From positions 1 to 64,000 of the forward strand of contig NZ_JACICY010000009.1 of the NCBI RefSeq assembly GCF_014196055.1: DNA of 64,000 bases. The letters run 5' to 3'. A model generated the notes under the pieces. That model was not told the origin of the DNA. It worked only from the letters and a program-made list of their open reading frames with translations, and searched no databases. Positions 8,501-15,634 of the stretch are shown piece by piece. This DNA comes from Novosphingobium hassiacum. Lineage in GTDB: Bacteria > Pseudomonadota > Alphaproteobacteria > Sphingomonadales > Sphingomonadaceae. Positions within the stretch are counted from its first letter, which is position 1; each line of letters starts with the position of its first letter. A program made the position numbers and the translations under genes.

Positions 8501-8748
8501 TCGACACCGTCGACGCTCTTGACGATGGTCTCAAGCGGCTTGCCCACCAGTTCGACAGCTTCTCGTGCGGAAAGCCCCGGTGCCTGGACCATGATGTCGA
8601 CCATCGGCACTTTGATCTGCGGCTCTTCCTCGCGGGGAATCGTGATCGTTGCCAGCAACCCGACAAGAATTGCTGCCAGCAGGAACAGTGGCGTGAGCGG
8701 CGACATGATCGTCGCCCGGGTGAGCTTTCCCGAAATGCCGAGATTCAT
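5527..8748 (-). CDS. RND efflux pump permease (AcrB/MexF-like)
   Basis: A 1073-residue inner-membrane, proton-driven pump, full length for the family. The start has the typical cytoplasmic/TM1 segment (LTRATIMSPLTPLFLLAAIL), followed by the porter domain (VEHVYTQAQDNGALVTARFL). The TM4 signature SIGILVDDAIVMIENIARHW carries the two proton-relay Asp residues, and a second half repeats the fold with GIIVRNSILLVDFIRHT. The DD pair and absence of a DFGxxxDGA motif place it with organic or amphiphile pumps rather than heavy-metal ones. It is coupled to its adaptor (1-nt overlap) and to the ArsR gene. Its outer-membrane partner is probably the TolC gene at 11876 in the divergent operon. The substrate is unknown. 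Confidence 0.92.
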   Translation of the reverse strand: MNLGISGKLTRATIMSPLTPLFLLAAILVGLLATITIPREEEPQIKVPMVDIMVQAPGLSAREAVELVGKPLETIVKSVDGVEHVYTQAQDNGALVTARFLVGSNPEDAAIRINEKIEANKDRIPVGIPAPQVTVRGINDVPIVVLTLTPKPGAAGRWDDQALSELAGKLRTEIAKVDDVGLTFITGGQHMALRVVPDPAKLALYRVPLGNLIEAVSQANRAFPAGTVREGGQAALVVAGQTLRDAQELSSLTVRSASGAPVLLSDVAKIEQAPTQNQARAWRWAKDDRAAWNMGPAVSLAIAKRAGANAVAVSEGVVERVGTLKATLIPAGVEVSVTRNYGESANDKANELIFHLALATVSIVVLIGFAIGWREAGVTAIVIPTTIMLTMFASNVMGFTINRVSLFALIFSIGILVDDAIVMIENIARHWAMNDGRSRIDGAVDAVAEVGNPTIIATLTVVAALLPMLFVSGLMGPYMAPIPINASAAMIFSFFVAVIIAPWLMVRFARQTLAHGHEEHGGKLGALYKRYASKVIATPQSAKRFLVVVGIATLVACSMFYFKAVTVKLLPFDNKSEVQLVADLPEGASLETTARVLEQAAAVARTVPEVTSMEAYAGTSAPFNFNGLVRHYFLRNAPEMGDLMITLLPKGDRSRSSHEIAVDLREKLKAIPMPAGGSLKVVETPPGPPVLATLLAEIYGPDEATRQKTAAQVEAIFKSVPYIVDVDNSFGQPRPTLKLVPDRAKLDHYGLSERQLFDSIGALMGTQVVGYAPRSELGGNDRDPLPIELALDQSQRSWSASLAATPVAATPTGQLVPLGELVTAKMEPGGQAIFRRDGRGATMVTAELAGRYEAPIYGMLAVDDAINSFDWKAHGLVKPDIILHGQPEDESKASVLWDGEWEITWVTFRDMGGAFMVALLGIYVLVVGQFRSFTIPLVILTPIPLTLVGIVLGHILFSAPFTATSMIGFIALAGIIVRNSILLVDFIRHTRSPDKSLRETLLEAGMIRFKPIVLTAAAAMIGAAVILTDPIFQGLAISLLFGLASSTLLTVLVIPAIYIVLRDDGRPFPEPAT

Positions 8749-9830
8749 CAGTGCTTCGCCCCGTTTGACTGATCAGCGCTTGGGACCGCGCCAGTCGGAC
8801 CTATCAGCGTATCGCCAGCAGCTGCGCCCGACAGGATTTCGACCTTCCCCGGTTCGGTCGTGGCTGAAGTCTGCACGGGCACCTGCGCGGCAGAACCGTC
8901 CTTGGTCAGGAGGGTCACGTAATCGATGCCATAGCGATTTGTGATAAAGCTCGCCGGTACCAGCAGCGCCTTGTGCGTGCCTGTCTCGACCTTGGCGGCA
9001 ACTCGGCGGCCGATCAGCTTGCTGTCGATTCCCGGCATATCCACATCAACCGTAACCTGCCCTGCGGTGACCGATGGATAGACCTTGATCACAGTTCCCA
9101 CGCTCGTTCCGCTGCCCGCTCCGGCATTCAGGCTGCTTGTGGTCACCCGCGATCCTGCATGGACTTTGTCGGCCAGCGATTCTGGCATTTCGAGGCGGAC
9201 AATCGTGGGACCAGCGGTAATCACGGCGATCGCCATGCCTGGTGCAACCGGGGAACCGGCCGGAACATCGGCACGCAAGACGCGGCCATTGGCAGGTGCC
9301 GTCACCGCGCCTTGCCCGGCCACGGCACCCACCGCAGCTTGCTGTGCCTGTGCGGCGCGGATCTGGGCGTTGGCGGCTGTGGCGGCTGCCTGTGCCTGTT
9401 CGAGCCTCGCTTTGGCATAGACACCGTTCTGGTAAAGGAAACGCACACGCGAAAGTTCGCTTTGCGCCTGGGCGGCCTGGGCCTGAGCGGCGGCAGCCTG
9501 TGCGCCATAAGCTCCTGCCTGATAGCCCAGCTGGCTGTCGACAATGCGTCCGATGACCTGGCCCTTCGCGACCATGTCGCCTTCCTTGACCGTCAGCGTG
9601 GTCAATATGCCCGGAATGCGAGCCAGCACCTGAGCCTGATCGACCGTAGCGATTTCCGCGCTCACGTCCTGCCAGCTGACCGTGTCACTGGCGCCTAGGA
9701 CCAAACGGGGTCCTGCAGGCGCCTTTGCTGTCTGCGCAGTCTCCTCGCCGCTGCTGCAACCAGTCAGTGGCAGACTGAGAACCGCTGTGCTGAGAGCGGT
9801 CAAGGCCAACAGGTATCCCCGCATCGTCAT
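8748..9830 (-). CDS. RND periplasmic adaptor (membrane fusion protein)
   Basis: A 360-residue lipoprotein adaptor that links the RND pump to a TolC channel. The signal ends at a lipobox (LPLTGCSSGEE). A lipoyl half-motif follows (ILTTLTVKEGDMVAKGQVIG), then an alpha-hairpin rich in Ala and Gln (AAAQAQAAQAQSELSRVRFL) and the second lipoyl half (VTAPANGRVLRADVPAGSPV). A beta-barrel and membrane-proximal domain complete it. It is 18 bp downstream of the rhodanese gene and overlaps the pump gene by one base. Its place inside a sulfide operon suggests export of a sulfur-related toxic species, which is inference. Confidence 0.9.
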   Translation of the reverse strand: MTMRGYLLALTALSTAVLSLPLTGCSSGEETAQTAKAPAGPRLVLGASDTVSWQDVSAEIATVDQAQVLARIPGILTTLTVKEGDMVAKGQVIGRIVDSQLGYQAGAYGAQAAAAQAQAAQAQSELSRVRFLYQNGVYAKARLEQAQAAATAANAQIRAAQAQQAAVGAVAGQGAVTAPANGRVLRADVPAGSPVAPGMAIAVITAGPTIVRLEMPESLADKVHAGSRVTTSSLNAGAGSGTSVGTVIKVYPSVTAGQVTVDVDMPGIDSKLIGRRVAAKVETGTHKALLVPASFITNRYGIDYVTLLTKDGSAAQVPVQTSATTEPGKVEILSGAAAGDTLIGPTGAVPSADQSNGAKH

Positions 9831-9848
9831 TTTCCTTGCTGACGTTTC

Positions 9849-10196
9849 TTATCGTTCGACCGGCAGGCCGGCCGACTGCCAGGCGCCAAAACCGCCCGCG
9901 AGATGAGTGTCGACCGTAGCCTGCGCCACGCCACACTTGTCGAGCGCCATGGCTGATCGTTTGCCGCCGAGACAGGTGAGGACCAACTTCTTTGCTCCGG
10001 TGTCCGGCAGCCGGGATGGCTGGAACGTCGACAGCGGCATGTTGATCGCACCGGGGATGTGACCCGCTGCAAACTCGTCAACTTCTCGGACATCGACGAC
10101 GACCGCATCACCCGTGCGCAGCATTGCGTCGAGTTCCTGCGCGGTCAGTTCAGGATGCCCGGAACTCGCCTTGCCTTTGCCAAACCCAAAAACCAT
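9849..10196 (-). CDS. Rhodanese-like sulfurtransferase
   Basis: A 115-residue single-domain rhodanese. It has the AVVVDVREVDEFAAGHIPGA entry strand, the active-site loop LTCLGGKRS with the catalytic Cys, and the closing HLAGGFGAWQSAGLPV motif. It moves sulfane sulfur between small thiols such as glutathione persulfide, thiosulfate and cyanide. The start at 10196 removes an upstream extension that would run through the divergent promoter. It is the first gene of the leftward operon and lies back to back with the SQR gene. Rhodanese, SQR and persulfide dioxygenase together make the known bacterial sulfide oxidation pathway. Confidence 0.9.
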   Translation of the reverse strand: MVFGFGKGKASSGHPELTAQELDAMLRTGDAVVVDVREVDEFAAGHIPGAINMPLSTFQPSRLPDTGAKKLVLTCLGGKRSAMALDKCGVAQATVDTHLAGGFGAWQSAGLPVER

Positions 10197-10260
10197 GTGC
10201 TCGTCCTTTCGTCGGGTGACCGCTCTCAAGCGGCTATGTGCAAACATTACCCCTTGCTCA

Positions 10261-10294
10261 TATCGGAAACGCCTTATATAAGTCAAGTCCGATA
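10261..10294. promoter_or_regulatory. Nested symmetric dyad, candidate BigR-type operator
   Basis: Outer arms TATCGGA (10261-10267) and TCCGATA (10288-10294) share exactly the same centre as the inner perfect palindrome CTTATATAAG (10273-10282); both spacers are 5 nt. The whole 34-bp site lies between the divergent rhodanese and SQR genes. An ArsR dimer binding such an AT-rich palindrome could repress both operons. Whether one or two dimers bind cannot be told. Confidence 0.7.
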
Positions 10295-10367
10295 CAGAGT
10301 GTCGGCGCGCGTTTCGACAGATTTCCTGAGGGACCGCGGCGTCAGACAAGATTGCGGGAGAACCGAT

Positions 10368-11648
10368 ATGTCATTGCCCCAGATCATCATCCTAGGCGCA
10401 GGTCTTGGAGGAACGATCGCCGCTTATGAAATCCGCGATGCCGCCAAGGGCAAGGCGGAGGTCACGGTGATCAATGATCAGGAAGATTACTGGTTCGTCC
10501 CCAGCAATCCCTGGGTCGCGGTGCGCTGGCGTGAACCCGAGGCGATCAAGGTTCATCTTCCCCCAATCATGAAGAAGAAGGGCATCGGGTTTACGGCTGT
10601 GGGTGCAAAGCGCGTGCATCCTCAGGAAAACCGCGTCGAGCTCAATGATGGCACCTCGCTGCCCTACGATTACCTCGTGATCGCAACCGGGCCCGAGCTT
10701 GCATTCGACGAAGTGGCCGGGCTTGGCCCCGACGGCTTCACGCAATCGGTCTGCCGCACCGACCATGCATCTCATGCAGCGGATGCCTTCGACAAGTTCT
10801 GCGAAGACCCCAAGCCGATCGTAGTGGGCGCCGCGCAAGGGGCCTCATGCTATGGTCCGGCGTATGAGTTTGCCCTGATTCTTGATACCGAACTCAGGCG
10901 CCGCAAGATTCGTGATCGCGTGCCGATGACCTATATCAGCCCGGAACCTTACATTGGCCATCTTGGACTCGACGGGGTGGGCGATACCAAAACCCTTCTC
11001 GAGAGCGAACTTCGCAATCGCCACATAAAGTGGATTACCAACGCCCGTATCACGAATGTGGAAGAGGGCATGATGCACGTCGAGGAAGTTGCCGATGACG
11101 GTTCGGTCAAATCGGCCCATGACCTTCAGTTCGGCTATTCGATGATCCTGCCAGCGTTCAGGGGCGTCGCTGCCGTCCATGGTATCGAGGGACTGACTAA
11201 TCCGCGCGGGTTCATTCTCGCCGACAAGCACCAGCGCAATCCGACATTCAAGAATGTGTATTCGCTGGGGGTATGTGTGGCGATCCCGCCGATCGGGCCG
11301 ACGCCCGTTCCTGTGGGCGTGCCCAAGACCGGCTTCATGATCGAATCGATGGTCACCGCCATTGCCGCCAATCTCAAGCTCGAGTTGGAAGGCAAGGAAC
11401 CGGTCGAAGAGGCCACCTGGAATGCCGTCTGCCTGGCCGACTTTGGCGATGGCGGGGTGGCATTCGTGGCGCAACCGCAGATCCCGCCGCGCAACCTTAA
11501 CTGGTCGTCGAGCGGGAAATGGGTTCACCTCGCGAAGATCGGCTTCGAGAAATATTTCCTCCACAAAGTTCGGCGCGGCACCAGCGAACCCTTCTACGAA
11601 AAGCTGGCGATGCATGCCCTCGGCATCCGCAAGCTGCGTTTCAAATAA
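10368..11648 (+). CDS. sqr: Sulfide:quinone oxidoreductase-type FAD enzyme
   Basis: A 426-residue flavoprotein that should oxidise sulfide to sulfane sulfur and pass electrons to quinone at the membrane. It has an N-terminal FAD motif (IIILGAGLGGTIAAYEIRD), the second strand YDYLVIATGPEL, and cysteines in QSVCRTDH, GASCYGPAYEF and GVCVAIPPIGPTPVPVG. The last two match the redox pair of SQR enzymes. The C-terminal amphipathic region (KIGFEKYFLHKVR) may bind the membrane. ATG 10368 has GGGAGAA upstream. It is the first gene of the rightward operon, under the dyad at 10261-10294. Flavocytochrome c subunits are related, but the neighbours favour SQR. Confidence 0.88.
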   Translation: MSLPQIIILGAGLGGTIAAYEIRDAAKGKAEVTVINDQEDYWFVPSNPWVAVRWREPEAIKVHLPPIMKKKGIGFTAVGAKRVHPQENRVELNDGTSLPYDYLVIATGPELAFDEVAGLGPDGFTQSVCRTDHASHAADAFDKFCEDPKPIVVGAAQGASCYGPAYEFALILDTELRRRKIRDRVPMTYISPEPYIGHLGLDGVGDTKTLLESELRNRHIKWITNARITNVEEGMMHVEEVADDGSVKSAHDLQFGYSMILPAFRGVAAVHGIEGLTNPRGFILADKHQRNPTFKNVYSLGVCVAIPPIGPTPVPVGVPKTGFMIESMVTAIAANLKLELEGKEPVEEATWNAVCLADFGDGGVAFVAQPQIPPRNLNWSSSGKWVHLAKIGFEKYFLHKVRRGTSEPFYEKLAMHALGIRKLRFK

Positions 11649-11659
11649 GGAGAATGGTC

Positions 11660-11863
11660 ATGATGCTTGATGCAGCAGTATTCCGTTTTGCCGGTGTGGT
11701 CGTGCTGGCCAGCCTGGCTCTGGCGCACTGGGTCCATCCCGGCTTTCTCTGGCTGACCGCGTTTGCGGGTGCGAACCTGTTTCAGGCCAGCTTCACCGGC
11801 TTTTGCCCTGCGGCAATGATTTTCAAGAAGCTGGGTGTCAGGCCCGGCAATGCGTTCAACTGA
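11660..11863 (+). CDS. DUF2892 (YgaP-like) membrane protein
   Basis: A 67-residue protein with two hydrophobic helices (FRFAGVVVLASLALAHWV and FLWLTAFAGANLFQASFTGF) joined by HPG, followed by CPAAMIFKKLGV. This matches the DUF2892 inner-membrane domain that is fused to rhodanese in YgaP and stands alone in many sulfide operons. AAGGAG (11647-11652) is best spaced for ATG 11660; other in-frame ATGs lie at 11654 and 11663. It directly follows the SQR gene. It may anchor or channel rhodanese or persulfide chemistry at the membrane; that is inference. Confidence 0.85.
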   Translation: MMLDAAVFRFAGVVVLASLALAHWVHPGFLWLTAFAGANLFQASFTGFCPAAMIFKKLGVRPGNAFN

Positions 11864-11875
11864 ATCGGACCTGAC

Positions 11876-13141
11876 ATGCGCCGTCTGATCCTGCCTATGG
11901 TCACGCTATCCTGCCTCGTTGCCGCCCCCCCGGTTTCGGCGCAGGATCTCGCCGCCGCTATCACCGATGCTCTGGCAAACGCCCCCACGCTTGCCGAAGC
12001 AAACGCCGGTGAGGCGGCGGCGAAAGCCCGGCTCGACCGGGCGCGGGCCGAGAGCAATCCGCTGCTGCGAATCGAAGGCTCCTACGGGGCCGGGAGGATC
12101 GATAACGGAGGATTTTTCGGGATCACTGCCGACAACGTTTCGCCGCTGGCGTTGCAGGCAACAGCTGAGATGCCGCTCTACGCAGGTGGCCGAATTTCAT
12201 CAGCGATCGATCAGGCGCGTGGCGGCGCGGACATGGCCCGCTTTGGCGCTGAACAGGCGCGGTTGCAAACCATCGTGCTTGCCGTCAGCACTTACACCGA
12301 AGTGCTGACGTCGAGAAAACTCGAAGCCCGGTACGACCGGCTCGTCAGTGAGTTGGTCGAGACCGAGCGGCAAGCAGGCCTGCGCTTTCGCGCGGGAGAG
12401 ATCGCCAGTTCCGAACTGGCCCAGGCCCGTGCCCGCAAAGCAGAAGCCGACGCTGGTTTCGCGCAGGCGCAAGGGCGGCGCGCTTCCGCTGAAGCCGCTT
12501 ATCAGCGCCTGACCGGAAAACCTGCCGGGGATCTCGCACCTCTGCCAGAATTGCCGCATATTCCGGCAACGCTCGATGAAGCATTGGACATGGCGCGGAC
12601 CTCCAACCCGGCCTTGCGGCAAGCCAAGTCGGGCGTTGATGTCGCGCGCGCCGGGGTTCGCTCCGCCAAAGCAGAAGGCATGCCCTCTGTCGGCGCGTTC
12701 GCCGAAGCCGCGCATGTTCGCGACCAATTTTTCCCTGGTTACAAGGCGGATTCGGTTGCCGTGGGTGTGCGCGGTCGTTGGACTTTGTGGGCCGGTGGAC
12801 GTGTCTCTTCGCAAACACGGGCTGCTGATGCCGATCTTGATGCCAGCGAGGCAAGGCTCAGGCAGGCCGACCAGACGTTGGAGGGTATGGTCATTGACGC
12901 GTGGCAGGGTCTGGTCACCGCGCGGCGCATGACCGATGCCTCGCGTCTGCGCACCGATGCCGCCGCCGAGGCGCTGCGGGGCACGCGGCTCGAAGCCCAG
13001 GTCGGCGCTAAGCCCACGCTAGCCGTGCTCGATGCGGAACGAGAAGCTATCGAGGCCGAAGCGGCATTGCTTCAGGCCGAAGGCATGCAGACCGTTGCAG
13101 CCTGGCGGCTGAATGCTCTCACCGGGAATATCGCCCCATGA
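11876..13141 (+). CDS. TolC-family outer membrane channel
   Basis: A 421-residue outer-membrane efflux protein. A signal peptide (MRRLILPMVTLSCLVAAPPV, then SAQ) is followed by two OEP repeats rich in coiled coil: DALANAPTLAEANAGEAAAK and the later EALDMARTSNPALRQAKSGV. It overlaps the persulfide dioxygenase gene by 4 bp, so it belongs to the sulfide operon. It is the obvious outer-membrane partner of the RND pump and adaptor of the opposite operon, splitting one tripartite pump over two divergent transcripts. Confidence 0.9.
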   Translation: MRRLILPMVTLSCLVAAPPVSAQDLAAAITDALANAPTLAEANAGEAAAKARLDRARAESNPLLRIEGSYGAGRIDNGGFFGITADNVSPLALQATAEMPLYAGGRISSAIDQARGGADMARFGAEQARLQTIVLAVSTYTEVLTSRKLEARYDRLVSELVETERQAGLRFRAGEIASSELAQARARKAEADAGFAQAQGRRASAEAAYQRLTGKPAGDLAPLPELPHIPATLDEALDMARTSNPALRQAKSGVDVARAGVRSAKAEGMPSVGAFAEAAHVRDQFFPGYKADSVAVGVRGRWTLWAGGRVSSQTRAADADLDASEARLRQADQTLEGMVIDAWQGLVTARRMTDASRLRTDAAAEALRGTRLEAQVGAKPTLAVLDAEREAIEAEAALLQAEGMQTVAAWRLNALTGNIAP

Positions 13142-14061
13142 ACGACAGTGCCCTTCAGGCCGCGAAAGCCCAGATCGAAGCCGCGTGTGCGGTAGCGGGC
13201 AAGCCCGTGATCCGGACATTTTTCGACGAGCCGACTTTCACGGCAACGCATGTGGTGCATGACCCGGTGACCCGCCGCGCCGCGATCATCGATTCCGTGC
13301 TGGATTTCGATCAGGCAGCCGGCCGGACCAGCCATGCATCCGCCGACGCCATCATTGCGTATGTGCACGAACAGAAGCTGACTGTCGACTGGCTGCTGGA
13401 AACCCATGCCCACGCCGATCATCTGTCGGATGCACCCTATCTCCAACAGCAACTCGGCGGCATGCTGGTCATCGGGCGCGAGATCGTGACCGTTCAGAAT
13501 GTATTTGCCGGAATTTTCAACGAGCCGACAAGTTTCGCGCGCGATGGTTCGCAGTTCGACCGCCTGATGAGCGATGGCGAGACCTTTGCGATCGGCAATC
13601 TCGGCGCCATCGCACTCCACGTTCCCGGTCATACGCCTGCGTGCCTTGCCTATGTCATCGGGGACGCTGTCTTCGTTGGCGACACGCTGTTCATGCCAGA
13701 TTATGGCTCTGCCCGTGCCGACTTCCCGGGCGGCGATGCCCGCACACTTTTCCGCTCAATCCGGCGCCTGATGCAGTTGCCCGATGAGACCCGCGTCTTC
13801 CTGTGCCACGATTACAAGGCACCAGGCCGCGAGACCTATGTCTGGGAAACGACCATCGGAGCCGAGCGAACGGGCAATGTCCATGTCCATGACGGCGTGA
13901 GCGAAGATGATTTCGGCACCATGCGCGAGGCGCGCGACAAGACTCTGGGCATGCCGCGGCTCATCCTGCCCTCGATCCAGGTCAATATCCGCGCCGGGCA
14001 TCTGCCCGAACCGGAAGCAAATGGTGTCAGTTATCTCAAGCTGCCGCTGAATCTCCTTTAA
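13138..14061 (+). CDS. blh: Persulfide dioxygenase-like metallo-hydrolase (Blh/ETHE1)
   Basis: A 307-residue MBL-fold protein that oxidises glutathione persulfide to sulfite in the sulfide pathway. The metal site is visible: ETHAHADH (replacing the classic HxHxDH by one position, as in ETHE1 enzymes), the second His in HVPGHTPACLAYV, Asp in FVGDTLF and the distal His in LCHDYKAPGRE. The ETHE1/Blh class uses a mononuclear iron. It lies between tolC and tauE, matching the bigR operon of plant bacteria, where bigR, blh and a TauE-like exporter sit together. No fused rhodanese or DUF442 domain is present. Confidence 0.9.
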   Translation: MNDSALQAAKAQIEAACAVAGKPVIRTFFDEPTFTATHVVHDPVTRRAAIIDSVLDFDQAAGRTSHASADAIIAYVHEQKLTVDWLLETHAHADHLSDAPYLQQQLGGMLVIGREIVTVQNVFAGIFNEPTSFARDGSQFDRLMSDGETFAIGNLGAIALHVPGHTPACLAYVIGDAVFVGDTLFMPDYGSARADFPGGDARTLFRSIRRLMQLPDETRVFLCHDYKAPGRETYVWETTIGAERTGNVHVHDGVSEDDFGTMREARDKTLGMPRLILPSIQVNIRAGHLPEPEANGVSYLKLPLNLL

Positions 14062-14076
14062 TCGCAAGGCGCGCCG

Positions 14077-14862
14077 ATGTTCAGCGAACTCCAATATATC
14101 CTGGGTGCGCTGAGCGGTGTGCTGATCGGCTTCACCCTTGGTCTTGTCGGCGGTGGTGGTTCGATTCTGGCCGTGCCCTTGATGGTCTATGTCGTGGGCG
14201 TGAAAAGCCCGCATCTGGCTATCGGCACCAGCGCGCTGGCCGTGGCCGCCAATGCGCTGGCTGGGCTGTTCAATCATGCTCGCGAAAAGAACGTCAACTG
14301 GCGGTGCGGCGGCTCCTTTGCCCTCGCCGGCGTGATGGGCGCGCTCGGCGGTTCGACCCTCGGCAAGGCTTTTGACGGCCAGAAACTGCTGTTCCTGTTT
14401 GCCCTGTTGATGCTGGTCGTGGCTTTCGCGATGTATCGCGGCCGCGGTGAAGCTGGGATCGAAGGCGTCCATTGCAACCGCGACAATCTGCCCAAGGTCA
14501 TCCTGTTCGGCGTCGGCACGGGGATGCTGTCAGGGTTTTTCGGCATCGGCGGCGGGTTCCTGATTGTGCCCGCGTTGGTCGCATCTACGTCTATGCCTAT
14601 TTACCGGGCCATCGGGACGTCGCTCATTGCTGTGGCCGCGTTCGGGCTAACCACTGCGGCAAACTATGCGGCATCGGATCTGCTCGACTGGTCGCTGGCG
14701 GCCAGCTTCATTGCCGGAGGCATGGTCGGCTCGGTGCTTGGTGCCGCTGCGGCACGCAGGCTGTCGGCCGCGAAGGGGCGTCTCAACACAGTTTTTGCCG
14801 CGCTGATCGTCGTCGTGGCGGGCTACATGCTCTATCGCAGTTGGATGGTTTTCCAATCCTGA
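14077..14862 (+). CDS. tauE: TauE/SafE sulfite exporter family permease
   Basis: A 261-residue integral membrane protein with about eight helices. The family motif appears twice, once in each half: GFTLGLVGGGGSILAVPLMV and GMLSGFFGIGGGFLIVPALV. TauE/SafE proteins export sulfite or organosulfonates. Placed right after persulfide dioxygenase, whose product is sulfite, it most likely removes that sulfite from the cell. The gap to the upstream gene is 15 bp, so the genes are co-transcribed. Confidence 0.9.
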   Translation: MFSELQYILGALSGVLIGFTLGLVGGGGSILAVPLMVYVVGVKSPHLAIGTSALAVAANALAGLFNHAREKNVNWRCGGSFALAGVMGALGGSTLGKAFDGQKLLFLFALLMLVVAFAMYRGRGEAGIEGVHCNRDNLPKVILFGVGTGMLSGFFGIGGGFLIVPALVASTSMPIYRAIGTSLIAVAAFGLTTAANYAASDLLDWSLAASFIAGGMVGSVLGAAAARRLSAAKGRLNTVFAALIVVVAGYMLYRSWMVFQS

Positions 14863-14893
14863 GCGCAGGAGCGGCAATCGAAGGAGAATTGCA

Positions 14894-15244
14894 ATGCACA
14901 AGGATTGGCAGGCCATGGCGAGCGAGCTGTCGAGCGCCATCAAGGAAGTACGCCTCGGTTCGCCCGAGGTCACCAAGGCCTTTTCAGCCATGGCGAAGGC
15001 AGCAACCGAAGCCGGGGTGCTCGATACCAAGACCAAGGAACTCATCGCACTGGCCATCTCCATCGCCATTCGCTGCGATGGCTGCGTCGCCTTCCATTCG
15101 CAGGCCGCCGTCAAACAAGGGGCAAGCCGTGAAGAGATCATGGAGGTCATGGGTATGGCCCTCTATATGGGCGCCGGCCCTAGCCTCATGTACGCCGCGC
15201 AGGCTGTCGAAGCCTACGACCAGTTTGCCGCTGCCGCCAAATGA
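14894..15244 (+). CDS. AhpD-like carboxymuconolactone decarboxylase family protein
   Basis: A 116-residue helical protein with the AhpD motif CDGCVAFHSQAAVKQGASRE, whose CxxC and His make a peroxidase or thiol-relay site. AAGGAGAATT lies just upstream of ATG 14894. The family name is historical; real decarboxylases lack the CxxC. It is the last clear gene of the sulfide operon, so a thiol or persulfide reductase role is more likely than ring-cleavage chemistry. The 117 bp after it hold an FNR-like sequence. Confidence 0.85.
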   Translation: MHKDWQAMASELSSAIKEVRLGSPEVTKAFSAMAKAATEAGVLDTKTKELIALAISIAIRCDGCVAFHSQAAVKQGASREEIMEVMGMALYMGAGPSLMYAAQAVEAYDQFAAAAK

Positions 15245-15299
15245 TGCCGACGAAAAGCAACAGTATTTGCCGATAATATGATCATTCAATTCCAACTAT

Positions 15300-15313
15300 T
15301 TGCGTGAGATCAA
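15300..15313. promoter_or_regulatory. FNR/FixK-like half-conserved box
   Basis: TTGCG-TGAG-ATCAA has a perfect right half and three of five positions of the left half of the FNR consensus TTGAT-N4-ATCAA. It lies 49 bp upstream of a small membrane protein gene and could give low-oxygen control of that gene or of kup. Single sites of this quality occur by chance. Confidence 0.3.
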
Positions 15314-15361
15314 TGAACCTTTCTGTGCACTTTGTAGGAGAGGCCAGATCGGAGACCGACT

Positions 15362-15556
15362 ATGCAAAGTCGCATAGCATTTGCACTGCATTTCGTGATC
15401 GGCCCAACCCTCATGGGAATCCTTGTGACCGTCGCGCTCAGCATGGGCTACGATACTGCCCGGCCGATTATCATCGCGGTAATCGCAGGTTTCGTGATTG
15501 CGATCCCGGTAAGCTGGCTGGTTGCGCGCAAAATCACGCACTTAGTGAAGACCTGA
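15362..15556 (+). CDS. Small two-helix membrane protein
   Basis: A 64-residue protein with two membrane helices: FALHFVIGPTLMGILVTVAL and PIIIAVIAGFVIAIPVSWLV, ending in the basic tail ARKITHLVKT. It resembles short alphaproteobacterial proteins that databases often mislabel as CTP synthetase, with which it shares no catalytic motif. GGAGA lies about 10 nt upstream of the start. Function unknown; it sits between the sulfide operon and kup. Confidence 0.65.
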   Translation: MQSRIAFALHFVIGPTLMGILVTVALSMGYDTARPIIIAVIAGFVIAIPVSWLVARKITHLVKT

Positions 15557-15634
15557 ACCAGACGGCGCCTGACATGCAGTGGCTTCGGATTGGTTCCGCT
15601 GGCGCCAAGCTCGCCACGCGAGACCCCTTCGGCA

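Noticed and set aside
14894..15244. Role in aromatic ring degradation from the family name carboxymuconolactone decarboxylase
   Set aside because: The AhpD-type CxxC motif and sulfide-operon context point to thiol chemistry; no ring-cleavage genes are nearby.
15590..15634. TTG start for kup 15 codons upstream
   Set aside because: The added residues lack any family similarity and no ribosome site supports it; ATG 15635 is closer to the conserved core.
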